A stretch of DNA of 64,000 bases from Bacteroides uniformis (GTDB lineage: Bacteria; Bacteroidota; Bacteroidia; Bacteroidales; Bacteroidaceae): assembly GCF_025147485.1 (NCBI RefSeq), contig NZ_CP102263.1:2059501-2123500 (forward strand), written 5' to 3'. The notes under the pieces were generated by a model. That model searched no databases, was not told the DNA's origin, and was given only the letters and a program-made list of their open reading frames with translations. This document shows, one piece after another, positions 51,978 to 60,032 of this stretch (position 1 is the first letter of the stretch; every line of letters starts with the position of its first letter). A program made the position numbers and the translations under genes.

Positions 51978-54900
51978 TGAAACGAGTTTCTTCCTTCACC
52001 GTCATAGTGGCGTTTGTCTGCCTTGCTTTGGTAGGGGTGGCGTTGATACCGCTGCTCCCCGTCAAGCTGAATCCGTCACGCAGCCTGCCCGGCTTCACGG
52101 TGGGTTTCAGCATGCCTGGCACTTCGTCGCGGGTGGTGGAGATGGAAGTGACCAGCAAGCTGGAATCCATGCTGGCGCGTATCCGCGGAGTGAAGCGGCT
52201 GAACTCCACCTCGGGCAACGGCTACGGCAACATTACTGTGGAGCTGGACAAGCATGCCGATGTCGAGGTAGTCCGCTTCGAAGCTTCCACCATCATCCGG
52301 CAGACGTGGCCCCAATTGCCCGAAGGTGTCAGCTATCCCACCATTCACATGAAAGTGCCCGACGAGAACGCCTCACGCCCTTTCATGTCCTTCACACTGA
52401 ATGCCCCTTCCACTCCGATATTGATTCAGCAGTATGCCGAGGAGCATATCAAGCCGCGGCTGGCAAATATTCCGGGTATCTATAAGGTGGAACTCAGCGG
52501 TGCCACGCCCATGGAGTGGAGACTGGAATATGACAGTGAACAGTTGCGCTTGCTGGGTGTGACCCTATCGGACATCAGCGAGGCAGTACAGCGGCATTAC
52601 CGGAAGGAATTTCTGGGTACGCACAATGTGGATACAGGTAACGGTAGCCGGGAATGGATACGCCTGGCACTGGTGCCGGAGAGCAACTCCCTTGGTTTTA
52701 ATCCTGCTGCCATCACCGTGACGGCTACCGACGGGAAACTGCTCCGCTTGGACGAACTGGTGTCGGCTGTCCGTATGGAGGAGGAGCCGCAAAGCTATTA
52801 CCGCATCAATGGGCTGAATTCCGTCTATCTATCCATTACTGCGGAAGAAACTGCCAACCAGTTGCAACTGAACCGTGCCGTGATGGACGAGATGGAAGCT
52901 GTTCGGCAGGTACTTCCTGTCGGATATGAAGTGCATACCAGCTATGATGCGACCGAGTACATACGGGAAGAACTGGACAAGATTTACTTCCGTACCGGTT
53001 TGACGGTACTCATCCTGCTTGTATTCGTATGGCTCATTACTCGTAAGTTGAAATATCTTTTTCTGATAGTTACCAGCCTGGCTGTAAATATAGCGGTGGC
53101 ACTTATCTTCTACTACCTCTTCGGACTTGAGATGCAGCTTTATTCGCTGGCGGGTATCACTGTCTCGCTGAATCTGGTGATAGACAGTACCATTGTCATG
53201 ACCGACCACATTCTGCACCGGCGTAATCTCAAGGCCTTCCTGTCGGTGTTGGCGGCAACCCTCACTACGATGGGTGCGCTTGTTATCATTTTCTTCCTTG
53301 ACGAGAGGATACGGCTCAACCTGCAGGACTTTGCAGCGGTAGTGATCATCAATCTGGCTGTTTCCTTGATGGTGGCATTGTTCTTTGTTCCGTCGATGAT
53401 TGAGAAGATAGGACTGGTGAGGCGGATTACGGGGAAGAAGAGGCGTCTTGTCTTGCCGGGGCTGACGCAAACATTCAAAACAAGGTTGGGACGGATTTTC
53501 AGACGTTTCCCCGTTTATTTCTCCTGCTGCTACTCTGCTCTCATCCGTTTTCTGTGCCGTTGGCGCTGGGCTGTATGCCTGCTGTTGCTGTTGGGTTTCG
53601 GTCTGCCTGTTTTTCTGTTGCCCGACAAACTGGAAGGAGGGGGAAAATGGGAAGCTGCTTACAATAAGGTATTCGGTTCGGATACCTATAAGGAGTCGGT
53701 GAAACCCGTTGTGGACAAGGCGCTGGGCGGCAGCTTGCGGCTTTTCATACAGAAGGTGTACGAAGGCAGTTACTTCACCCGTAATGAGGAGGTGGTGCTC
53801 TATGCCAACGCCAACCTTCCCAATGGCAGCACCCTCGAGCAGATGAACACTTTGATGAAACGTATGGAGACCTACCTCAGCCGGTTCAAGGAAATCAGGC
53901 AGTTTCATACTTCCATCTACAGCCCCCGGCGTGCCAGTATGCAGATTTATTTCAAGAAGGAAGCCCGGAACAGCGGTTTTCCCTATACACTGAAAGCCAA
54001 TATGATAAGCAAGGCACTGGAACTGGGAGGCGGCAGCTGGGGCATCTACGGATTGCAGGACCAGGGGTTCAGTAATGACGTCCGCGAGAGTGCCGGCTCC
54101 TACCGCATCAGGATGTACGGCTACAACTACGACGAACTCTATGAGTGGGCGGAGAAGCTGAAGGCCAAGCTGCTGACGCACCGGCGTATCAAGGAAGTGC
54201 TCATCAATTCGGAGTTCTCCTGGTGGAAGGATGACTATCAGGAATTCTACTTCAACCTGAACAAGGAGCGCATGGCGCAAGAGGGCATCGACGCGCAAGT
54301 GCTTTTCTCTGCGGTGCGCCCCATCTTCGGCAAGAATCTGGAGATTGGCTCGGTAGCGGCCGAGCAGGGAACGGAGAAAATCAAGCTCTCTTCCCGCCAG
54401 TCTGCCGAATATGACATCTGGGCGATGCAGTTCTTTCCCTATGGAGTAGGAAACGGCAAGCATTACAAGCTTTCCGAACTGACTACTGTGGAAAAGGGAC
54501 AGATGCCGCAGGAGATTGCCAAAGAAAACCAGCAGTACCGCCTCTGCCTGCAATACGAATATATCGGCTCCAATGAGATGGGCAACAAGATACAGAAACG
54601 TGACCTGGAGGAGTTCAACAAACTGTTGCCGATGGGTTATACAGCCGAGTCGGACAGCAACAGTTGGTCATGGGGCGAGAAGGACAACCGCCAATACCTG
54701 CTTCTGCTGGTGGTGATAGCCATCATCTTCTTTACGACCAGCGTTCTGTTCAACTCCCTGAAGCAGCCGCTTGCCATCATCTTTGTGATTCCGGTTTCTT
54801 ATATCGGGGTATTTCTTACTTTCTATTGGTTCCGGCTGAACTTCGACCAGGGCGGTTTTGCCTCGTTCGTCCTGCTGTGCGGCATCACGGTGAATGCCAG

Positions 54901-55183
54901 CATCTATATCCTGAACGAGTACAACAGCATCCGACGTCGTTTCCCCCGTCTTTCCGCTCTTCGTGCCTACGTCAAGGCGTGGAATGCGAAGGTCGTTCCT
55001 ATTTTCCTCACGGTAGTTTCTACCATTCTGGGATTTATCCCTTTCATGATAGGTGAGGACAAGGAGGCTTTCTGGTTTCCATTGGCGGCGGGTACCATTG
55101 GCGGACTGGTGATGTCCGTCATCGGTATCTTCTTTTTCCTGCCGGTTTTTGTGCTGAAACAGCGTGATTTTCTTAGGAAATGA
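51977..55183 (+). CDS. RND efflux transporter 2
   Basis: A 1068-aa pump, clearly diverged from pump 1. The N-terminal helix (VIVAFVCLALVGVALIPLL), the helix-4 region (LAGITVSLNLVIDSTIVMTDHIL) and helix-10 region (LCGITVNASIYILNEYNSIRR) are present. The porter domain includes SMPGTSSRVVEMEVTSKLESMLARIRGVKRL. In helix 4 the usual acidic pair is reduced to a single Asp, as in some non-AcrB RND members. Sharing one adaptor and one TolC with pump 1 suggests a heteromeric or dual-pump complex. Confidence 0.9.
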   Translation: MKRVSSFTVIVAFVCLALVGVALIPLLPVKLNPSRSLPGFTVGFSMPGTSSRVVEMEVTSKLESMLARIRGVKRLNSTSGNGYGNITVELDKHADVEVVRFEASTIIRQTWPQLPEGVSYPTIHMKVPDENASRPFMSFTLNAPSTPILIQQYAEEHIKPRLANIPGIYKVELSGATPMEWRLEYDSEQLRLLGVTLSDISEAVQRHYRKEFLGTHNVDTGNGSREWIRLALVPESNSLGFNPAAITVTATDGKLLRLDELVSAVRMEEEPQSYYRINGLNSVYLSITAEETANQLQLNRAVMDEMEAVRQVLPVGYEVHTSYDATEYIREELDKIYFRTGLTVLILLVFVWLITRKLKYLFLIVTSLAVNIAVALIFYYLFGLEMQLYSLAGITVSLNLVIDSTIVMTDHILHRRNLKAFLSVLAATLTTMGALVIIFFLDERIRLNLQDFAAVVIINLAVSLMVALFFVPSMIEKIGLVRRITGKKRRLVLPGLTQTFKTRLGRIFRRFPVYFSCCYSALIRFLCRWRWAVCLLLLLGFGLPVFLLPDKLEGGGKWEAAYNKVFGSDTYKESVKPVVDKALGGSLRLFIQKVYEGSYFTRNEEVVLYANANLPNGSTLEQMNTLMKRMETYLSRFKEIRQFHTSIYSPRRASMQIYFKKEARNSGFPYTLKANMISKALELGGGSWGIYGLQDQGFSNDVRESAGSYRIRMYGYNYDELYEWAEKLKAKLLTHRRIKEVLINSEFSWWKDDYQEFYFNLNKERMAQEGIDAQVLFSAVRPIFGKNLEIGSVAAEQGTEKIKLSSRQSAEYDIWAMQFFPYGVGNGKHYKLSELTTVEKGQMPQEIAKENQQYRLCLQYEYIGSNEMGNKIQKRDLEEFNKLLPMGYTAESDSNSWSWGEKDNRQYLLLLVVIAIIFFTTSVLFNSLKQPLAIIFVIPVSYIGVFLTFYWFRLNFDQGGFASFVLLCGITVNASIYILNEYNSIRRRFPRLSALRAYVKAWNAKVVPIFLTVVSTILGFIPFMIGEDKEAFWFPLAAGTIGGLVMSVIGIFFFLPVFVLKQRDFLRK

Positions 55184-55231
55184 TTACTTTTGCTCGATTT
55201 TGTTACCTGAATGGATACTTGAATTTTAAAT

Positions 55232-55882
55232 ATGGAAAGTGCGGAGTACTCTTTGGATGAGTTATTATGTCAGTCTCTTCTGTTGTTTCGTCAGTATCGG
55301 TTTTATGATGCTCCGGAATGTGGAGAAAAGGCATTCCGGATATTGGAGGAAGCCCATGTATGGATGGGGCGTACGCAAGAGTGTGTGGATATGGCGAAAT
55401 GGGGGTGCGTGATAGAGTGTCTTGCGCAGAAATACTACATAGAAGATGATACGGATGCGATTCTGGAAGAAATTGATGCTGCTTTGGTTGCGCATTGGAA
55501 GAGGATAGAGAAAATCCATGCAGAAGTCACCACCGTTTATTTATGGCTGGGGTACTATTTCCTGCTACGTTTCAGAAACCGGGAATCCCGTTCCCATTCC
55601 CGTTGTAAACAGATAATGTCCAGCTTGTTGTGTGCTTTGGTCGAAATCTTCCGTAAGGTGGAGAAGGGGGGAGCCCCGACAGAAGTCTTGTCACATCTTT
55701 CGGTAGATGTTTGGGGAGAGACCGTCTGCTGGATGGAGCAGGTACATGATTCCCGTCTTTGCGAGAAGCAGTCGTCAGCTTTGCTGGCACAACTCTATAA
55801 CCTGAAAAGTGTGGAGTTGGAAAAAGGTCCGGGAAAGCAGGATGCTTTGCTCCAGCAGATTCTGGAGTTTTATTGCTTTTAA
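55232..55882 (+). CDS. Unknown helical protein, paralogue of the 60.0-kb protein's C-terminal half
   Basis: A 216-aa soluble protein of no recognised family. Residues ~52-200 match the C-terminal half of the protein at 60033-61046: MAKWGCVIECLAQKYYIEDD here, LAKWGCLIECLAQKSLIEMD there, followed by similar LWLGYYFLLRF/LWVGDYFLFRF and SVDVWGE/PVDVWRD segments. It lies 48 bp after RND pump 2. The relationship links this end of the efflux operon to the RiPP locus. No catalytic motif is visible; the shared C-A-like cysteine (GC-x-IECLAQ) is the best candidate functional residue. Confidence 0.65.
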   Translation: MESAEYSLDELLCQSLLLFRQYRFYDAPECGEKAFRILEEAHVWMGRTQECVDMAKWGCVIECLAQKYYIEDDTDAILEEIDAALVAHWKRIEKIHAEVTTVYLWLGYYFLLRFRNRESRSHSRCKQIMSSLLCALVEIFRKVEKGGAPTEVLSHLSVDVWGETVCWMEQVHDSRLCEKQSSALLAQLYNLKSVELEKGPGKQDALLQQILEFYCF

Positions 55883-55915
55883 GGGAAAATTATCTCTGCT
55901 TAGTTTTATCATTTC

Positions 55916-56016
55916 TGCTTCCACACTTCCACCTACTTCCTGCATCCCTTTATTCATCGGCATTACAAGTGCTGTGGAAGCAACTCAAAAAGGTGGAAGC
56001 AACTTTTGCTTCCACA
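55916..56016 (+). repeat. Structured element, copy B (covarying arms)
   Basis: A left block CTTCCACACTTCCACC (55918-55934) and the 28-nt core (55940-55967, TTCATCGG) are followed by GTGGAAGCAACT (55974-55985) and then a hairpin GTGGAAGCAA/TTGCTTCCAC (55993-56015). It has the same order and spacing as copy A at 32270-32378. Where copy A has GGTGAGGGC/GCCCTCACC, copy B has GGTGGAAGC/GCTTCCAC(C), and the left block follows the same change. The coordinated changes argue for selected base pairing. It lies just past the 55232-55882 gene. Confidence 0.78.
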
Positions 56017-56228
56017 GCGGAAATACGCCGGAAGGTAAGTTAATATCTTGTTTGTTAGTGTATTAATAGAATGTGCAGCATTTTGCAAATATCTTGTTTA
56101 CACGATAAGCGTTTCGTGTAAACACGGTATTAACTTCGTAAAAGACCGTTTACCGATAGACTGCAGCTGGGCTCATAATAGGAATAAGATAGGTGCACAG
56201 TATGGGGAAACTATGAGTATAATAGGTG

Positions 56229-56316
56229 TTCAACGGTTATGAAGCACCTTGTTGACGGTCGTTAGTCGAGTGGTTGACGGCCGTTGGCAGAGCGCATCAC
56301 GGCCGATAGGCGCTGA
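56229..56316. repeat. Weaker 22-bp array 3 (ACGG word)
   Basis: Four 22-bp units start at 56229, 56251, 56273 and 56295. Units 2 and 3 share GTTGACGG(T/C)CGTT, unit 4 is CATCACGGCCGAT, and unit 1 keeps only ACGG at the same phase. The period matches arrays 1 and 2 but the word differs. The remaining sequence of the 55883-56497 gap (56017-56228, 56317-56430) shows no recognised gene. Confidence 0.55.
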
Positions 56317-56430
56317 TAACTCCGTACAGAAAATGGAAAGGAAGCCTATGTAAGGGGAAACAAGCTCTGAGCTATTTGTTTTGTTTGCCACATTTATCTT
56401 GTTTTTGTACATTATTGAGGCGGTTTTTTG

Positions 56431-56438
56431 TATCTTTG
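56431..56438 (+). promoter_or_regulatory. -7 promoter box before the truncated receptor gene and TPR regulator
   Basis: TATCTTTG, 60 bp before the 56498 start codon, with TTTG at 56404-56407 about 23 bp upstream as a possible -33. Confidence 0.6.
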
Positions 56439-56497
56439 AAGGGAGGGGCTGTAAAAAGCTTGTTCTCATCCAAAGTTTAATTATATATACATGAATT

Positions 56498-56686
56498 ATG
56501 AAGCGATGTATAGTACTGTTCATAACATTCTGCTGTGCAGTTGTTTCTAATGCGCAGACAAATGGCATTGTGACTGATGGGGAAAAAGGATTGCCGTTGG
56601 CTGGTGTGAATATTTATCTCCAAAAGGATTCTGTGGGCATAGGAGTTATACGTAATGATAATCTGGTAAAGAACATGTTCATATGA
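56498..56686 (+). pseudogene. Truncated carboxypeptidase-regulatory-like (TonB receptor N-terminus) remnant
   Basis: A 62-aa frame with a good signal peptide (MKRCIVLFITFCCAVVSNAQ) and the beginning of a CarboxypepD_reg-like domain (NGIVTDGEKGLPLAGVNIYLQKDS). Such a start normally leads an 800-1100-aa outer-membrane receptor or beta-barrel protein. Here it breaks off after ~55 residues and ends NDNLVKNMFI, overlapping the next start by 4 nt. It looks like a deletion remnant whose promoter now serves the TPR regulator, or else a small secreted domain kept on purpose. Confidence 0.7.
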
Positions 56687-58377
56687 AAAAACTGCTATAT
56701 CTTGGACTTTTGTCCGTTTGCGTACTGTTAGGTTCTTGCGTAGAGAAGAACGTATTCAATGCTTTTGATAAGGTAGAGAGGTATATGGATGTATATTCTG
56801 ACAGTGCATTGCTGCTGTTGGAGCAAATTCCTCATCCGGAGAAGCTTCGTGGAAAGCAGCGGGCAGACTATGTGCTGCTGTTGACACAAGCCCGTGATAA
56901 GAACTATCTGGATAGCATGCAGTCGGATTCGTTGATAAAGTTGGCGGTAGATTATTATAAGAATGGGGGTGATAACGTGAAAGCGGGGAAGGCATTGTTT
57001 TATTATGGCAAAGTGATGGATTTGCAGGGGAATGATACGCTGGCTATGCAAGCCTATTTGAATGCTTTGGCTAAATTGGAGAAAACGGAAGAGTATAAGC
57101 TACAAGGCTTGGCATATGAGTATATCGGTATTTTGAATGCAGATAGAAAGCTACACAAAGATGCTCTTGATAATTATCAAAGTTCGGTATATTGTTTTCA
57201 AAAGGCAGCCGATACTTTAGGGGTTATATATGCTTATCGGGATATTGCTCGTATTTATTATGTAGAACAACAATATGACAGTGTTTATAACTACATCAAT
57301 AGGGCTTTGTCCTTGTGTGAAGAAAAGAAAGGATGTATCGATTTTGAACGAGTAACTCCTTCTTTGTTACAAGTAAAAGGAATTGCAAAAAGAAATGAGG
57401 GAGATTTGGAAAATGCAATAATCTTGTTGAAAACTGCGGTAGAGACTGAACAAGATAGGCATTCTATGCATCACTGTTCAATGTCATTGGGGAACATTTA
57501 TTTAAATCAAAATAAGTTGGATGAGGCAAAAAGATATTTTACTTTAGCTTTGAAATCAGAAAGGCCTCGTACTCTGGCAGGGGCATACCACTATTTGTAT
57601 CTGTTGGAAAAGAGGCAGAAAAAGTATGCAATGGCTCTCTATTTCAAAGAGAAGTCTGATTCGTTGTTGTCCGTTGACCTGGATGCTAAACAAGCATCTC
57701 AAATTTTGACTTTGCAACGTAAATATGAAAAAGGAAAGCTTCTTTTAGAAAAGCAACAAGTTGAACACGAAAAGAAAATACAGTTTTATTTTGGGATGGT
57801 AATCGTTTTATTTATTATCCTATTATGTCTTGTTTTGTATTTTCTTTTAAGAAAAAGATACAAAGAGATGTTCCGGAAAAATATGCAAGTAATAAAGGAG
57901 AATGAGTGCATGATTAAACGATATGTTTATGAACTTGATGTGTTGAAACAAAAAGCAGGTGAAACAGCGGAAACAAATAGAGAGAAGGTTGGTAAATTGA
58001 ATCAAAAGATTTTGCTGTTGGAGAGTGAGAATAAAAAAATACGTGAAAATGTATGTGTAAATGGTGTTTATCTCTTGGATCAATTGAAGAAGGAAAAGCT
58101 GATTGTGAAGAATATGACCAAACAAGAGAAAGAACAGCTCCTTGAATACATGGATTTGATATATGGTAATTTGATTTCTCGGTTAAAGAAAGATTTTAAA
58201 TTAACGAGTGGTAACCTGATATTGATAGCTTTGCTTAAAGTTGGTTTCACTACCACTGAGTTGATGTTTACTTTTGACTGCGAGATGAATTCTATTTTTA
58301 CGAAAAAACGGAGATTGAGGGAGAGCTTAAATTTGGATACTACTGATAAATTGGAAGAATTTATAACTCTTTATTAG
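56683..58377 (+). CDS. TPR-transmembrane-HTH regulator-like protein
   Basis: A 564-aa protein. An N-terminal lipoprotein-like signal (LLYLGLLSVCVLLGSC) is followed by about seven TPR-like repeats (residues 30-345, e.g. KAGKALFYYGKVMDLQGNDTLAMQAYLNAL). A membrane helix lies near 366-388 (FGMVIVLFIILLCLVLYFLL). Beyond it are a coiled coil (about 395-465) and a C-terminal helical domain (SGNLILIALLKVGFTTTELMFTFDCEMNSIFTKKRRLRESL) with a LuxR-like helix-turn-helix feel. This is a common Bacteroides membrane regulator layout. It precedes the RiPP genes and probably controls them. Confidence 0.72.
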   Translation: MKKLLYLGLLSVCVLLGSCVEKNVFNAFDKVERYMDVYSDSALLLLEQIPHPEKLRGKQRADYVLLLTQARDKNYLDSMQSDSLIKLAVDYYKNGGDNVKAGKALFYYGKVMDLQGNDTLAMQAYLNALAKLEKTEEYKLQGLAYEYIGILNADRKLHKDALDNYQSSVYCFQKAADTLGVIYAYRDIARIYYVEQQYDSVYNYINRALSLCEEKKGCIDFERVTPSLLQVKGIAKRNEGDLENAIILLKTAVETEQDRHSMHHCSMSLGNIYLNQNKLDEAKRYFTLALKSERPRTLAGAYHYLYLLEKRQKKYAMALYFKEKSDSLLSVDLDAKQASQILTLQRKYEKGKLLLEKQQVEHEKKIQFYFGMVIVLFIILLCLVLYFLLRKRYKEMFRKNMQVIKENECMIKRYVYELDVLKQKAGETAETNREKVGKLNQKILLLESENKKIRENVCVNGVYLLDQLKKEKLIVKNMTKQEKEQLLEYMDLIYGNLISRLKKDFKLTSGNLILIALLKVGFTTTELMFTFDCEMNSIFTKKRRLRESLNLDTTDKLEEFITLY

Positions 58378-58500
58378 AAGAACTTCTTGCTTTTCGTCCA
58401 TTAACTTAGTAGCTTTTTTTTTAGTATTTTCTTGATATATAGTTTGTTATTCTCTTTTGTGTTGTCCACTTGTACTTTCCCTAAGAAGTGATTAAATGGC

Positions 58501-58508
58501 TATCTTTG
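58501..58508 (+). promoter_or_regulatory. -7 promoter box of the RiPP gene group
   Basis: TATCTTTG, 24 bp before the ATG at 58532. It lies inside the longer frame that begins at 58496 and so supports the later start. Genes from here to the precursor follow with gaps of 1-56 bp. Confidence 0.65.
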
Positions 58509-58531
58509 TTACATTCAAAACTAAAGATACT

Positions 58532-58933
58532 ATGAAATCATTTTTTATTTTGTTAAGTTTATACTGCTTCTTTGTGGTAAATGTAGTGAATGGAAAGTCA
58601 GTAACTTTTCCTTCAAGAGTAGAAATCATCATGGATGAGGATTTTGATTTACCGGATGGTCCGGGGAATGGTCACCGTTCTATTCCTCCAGTGACTCCTT
58701 TTTTAGCATTTTTGAATGATGACCACTCCATTGACTTGGAGTTCTATCAATCTATAGGTGAGATTGAAATTGTAATTTCTCAGAATGGGGATGTTGTTTA
58801 CTCTTCTACTGAGAATATTGACTCTCCAATATTGAGAAAAGTACAATTACAGAAAGGCTTAGTTGGTGATTTTTTACTTGAGATAAAAGGTTTGGATGGA
58901 GCTTATGCATTCGGTAGATTTACTATTCATTAA
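58532..58933 (+). CDS. DUF3244-like secreted beta protein
   Basis: A 133-aa protein with signal peptide (MKSFFILLSLYCFFVVNVVNG) and a small beta-sandwich pattern: LEFYQSIGEIEIVISQNGDVVYSSTENID, then GDFLLEIKGLDGAYAFGRFTIH. This resembles DUF3244 (PF11589), a short Bacteroides family related to C-terminal secretion-like beta domains. It is the first gene behind the 58501 promoter. Function unknown; a role in peptide display or immunity would be speculation. Confidence 0.65.
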   Translation: MKSFFILLSLYCFFVVNVVNGKSVTFPSRVEIIMDEDFDLPDGPGNGHRSIPPVTPFLAFLNDDHSIDLEFYQSIGEIEIVISQNGDVVYSSTENIDSPILRKVQLQKGLVGDFLLEIKGLDGAYAFGRFTIH

Positions 58934-58951
58934 TAATGGCTATATAGCACT

Positions 58952-60031
58952 ATGAAACAAATCTCATTTTGCATCACTTGTATGAATCGGCTTAAACATT
59001 TACAAGAAACTTTGGAGAAGAATATTCTTGATAATTTCTTAGTAGATGAGGTCGAGTTTGTTGTGCTGGATTATAATTCGCAAGATGGATTAGAAGAATG
59101 GATTGCTCAATCTATGATGAAATATATTGAGATGGGTATTCTTGTCTATTATAGGACTACTGAACCAGCTTATTATCGACGCAGCCATAGCAGGAATATG
59201 GTTTTCAGATTGGCAGAAGGAGAAGTAGTATGCAATTTGGATGCAGATAATTACTTAGGTAGAGGGTTTGCAGAGTTTATGTTAAAAGAATTTAACAATA
59301 AAGAGCGTCTATTTTATACGAGTAATCTTTGTTATCGTGATGTTTTCGGAAGGGTCTGCTTGGAAAGAAAGGAGTTCGTTGAGGCGAGAGGATACAATGA
59401 AGTGTTTGTAGGATATGGTTTGGAAGATGTTGAATTTTTCAATCGTTTGTTGTGTAGAGGGCTTGTGCAGGAAATTTTTAATCAGAAGGAATTTTATAAT
59501 GTTTTGATGCATGCAGATGAAGAGCGGATAGCACAAGAGTTTTTGTTGAAGAAGTTGCAGAGTGTCTATCTGGATTATATAAATCCCTACTCTACGAGAG
59601 TATTGATGTTGTATAAAGGACAACGTTTTGGCATAGGAGTGATACAGAACAATATTGCAATGAATTATAATCATCCGGATGAATCAGACATGCTAAAACA
59701 ATGTATAGGGGATAAATATCGACTTGTGATAAAAGGAGAATGGAAAGAAGGAATATGGGATGAGATGGAGAACGGAATTCGACTGAATTTTAAAGATGAG
59801 GAAATGATACTTAGAAACAAATCTAATTGTTTGTATGATTTTAATCATCAATATTATAAAGTTAAAGATGCGAATCTGATAGTGGTAATTGTCATGGGTG
59901 TAACAGAGGCTATAAACTATCTGAAGATGAAAAAAATGGATAATGATTGTAAAACGGTAAATCCGAATGGGTTCGGACAAGGGATTGTATATCGGAATTT
60001 TGATTATACTAATAAAATACTCTTGGCATAA
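58952..60031 (+). CDS. Family 2 glycosyltransferase (galactosyl/GalNAc-transferase-like)
   Basis: A 359-aa cytoplasmic GT-A enzyme. The N-terminus (MKQISFCITCMNRLKHLQETLEKNI), the donor-site NLDADN motif (D-x-D) near residue 95 and the acceptor-side NEVFVGYGLEDVEFFNRL segment near 150 resemble the Glyco_transf_7C/polypeptide-GalNAc-transferase type. The last ~110 residues are unassigned. It lies 18 bp after the DUF3244-like gene and 1 bp before the next, tightly inside the RiPP operon, so glycosylation of the peptide is a plausible inference. Confidence 0.78.
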   Translation: MKQISFCITCMNRLKHLQETLEKNILDNFLVDEVEFVVLDYNSQDGLEEWIAQSMMKYIEMGILVYYRTTEPAYYRRSHSRNMVFRLAEGEVVCNLDADNYLGRGFAEFMLKEFNNKERLFYTSNLCYRDVFGRVCLERKEFVEARGYNEVFVGYGLEDVEFFNRLLCRGLVQEIFNQKEFYNVLMHADEERIAQEFLLKKLQSVYLDYINPYSTRVLMLYKGQRFGIGVIQNNIAMNYNHPDESDMLKQCIGDKYRLVIKGEWKEGIWDEMENGIRLNFKDEEMILRNKSNCLYDFNHQYYKVKDANLIVVIVMGVTEAINYLKMKKMDNDCKTVNPNGFGQGIVYRNFDYTNKILLA

Positions 60032-60032
60032 T

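Noticed and set aside
48622..54553. Long minus-strand frames (514 and 574 aa) opposite the RND genes
   Set aside because: They lie opposite well-conserved RND pumps and show Gln/His-rich shadow composition with no domain.
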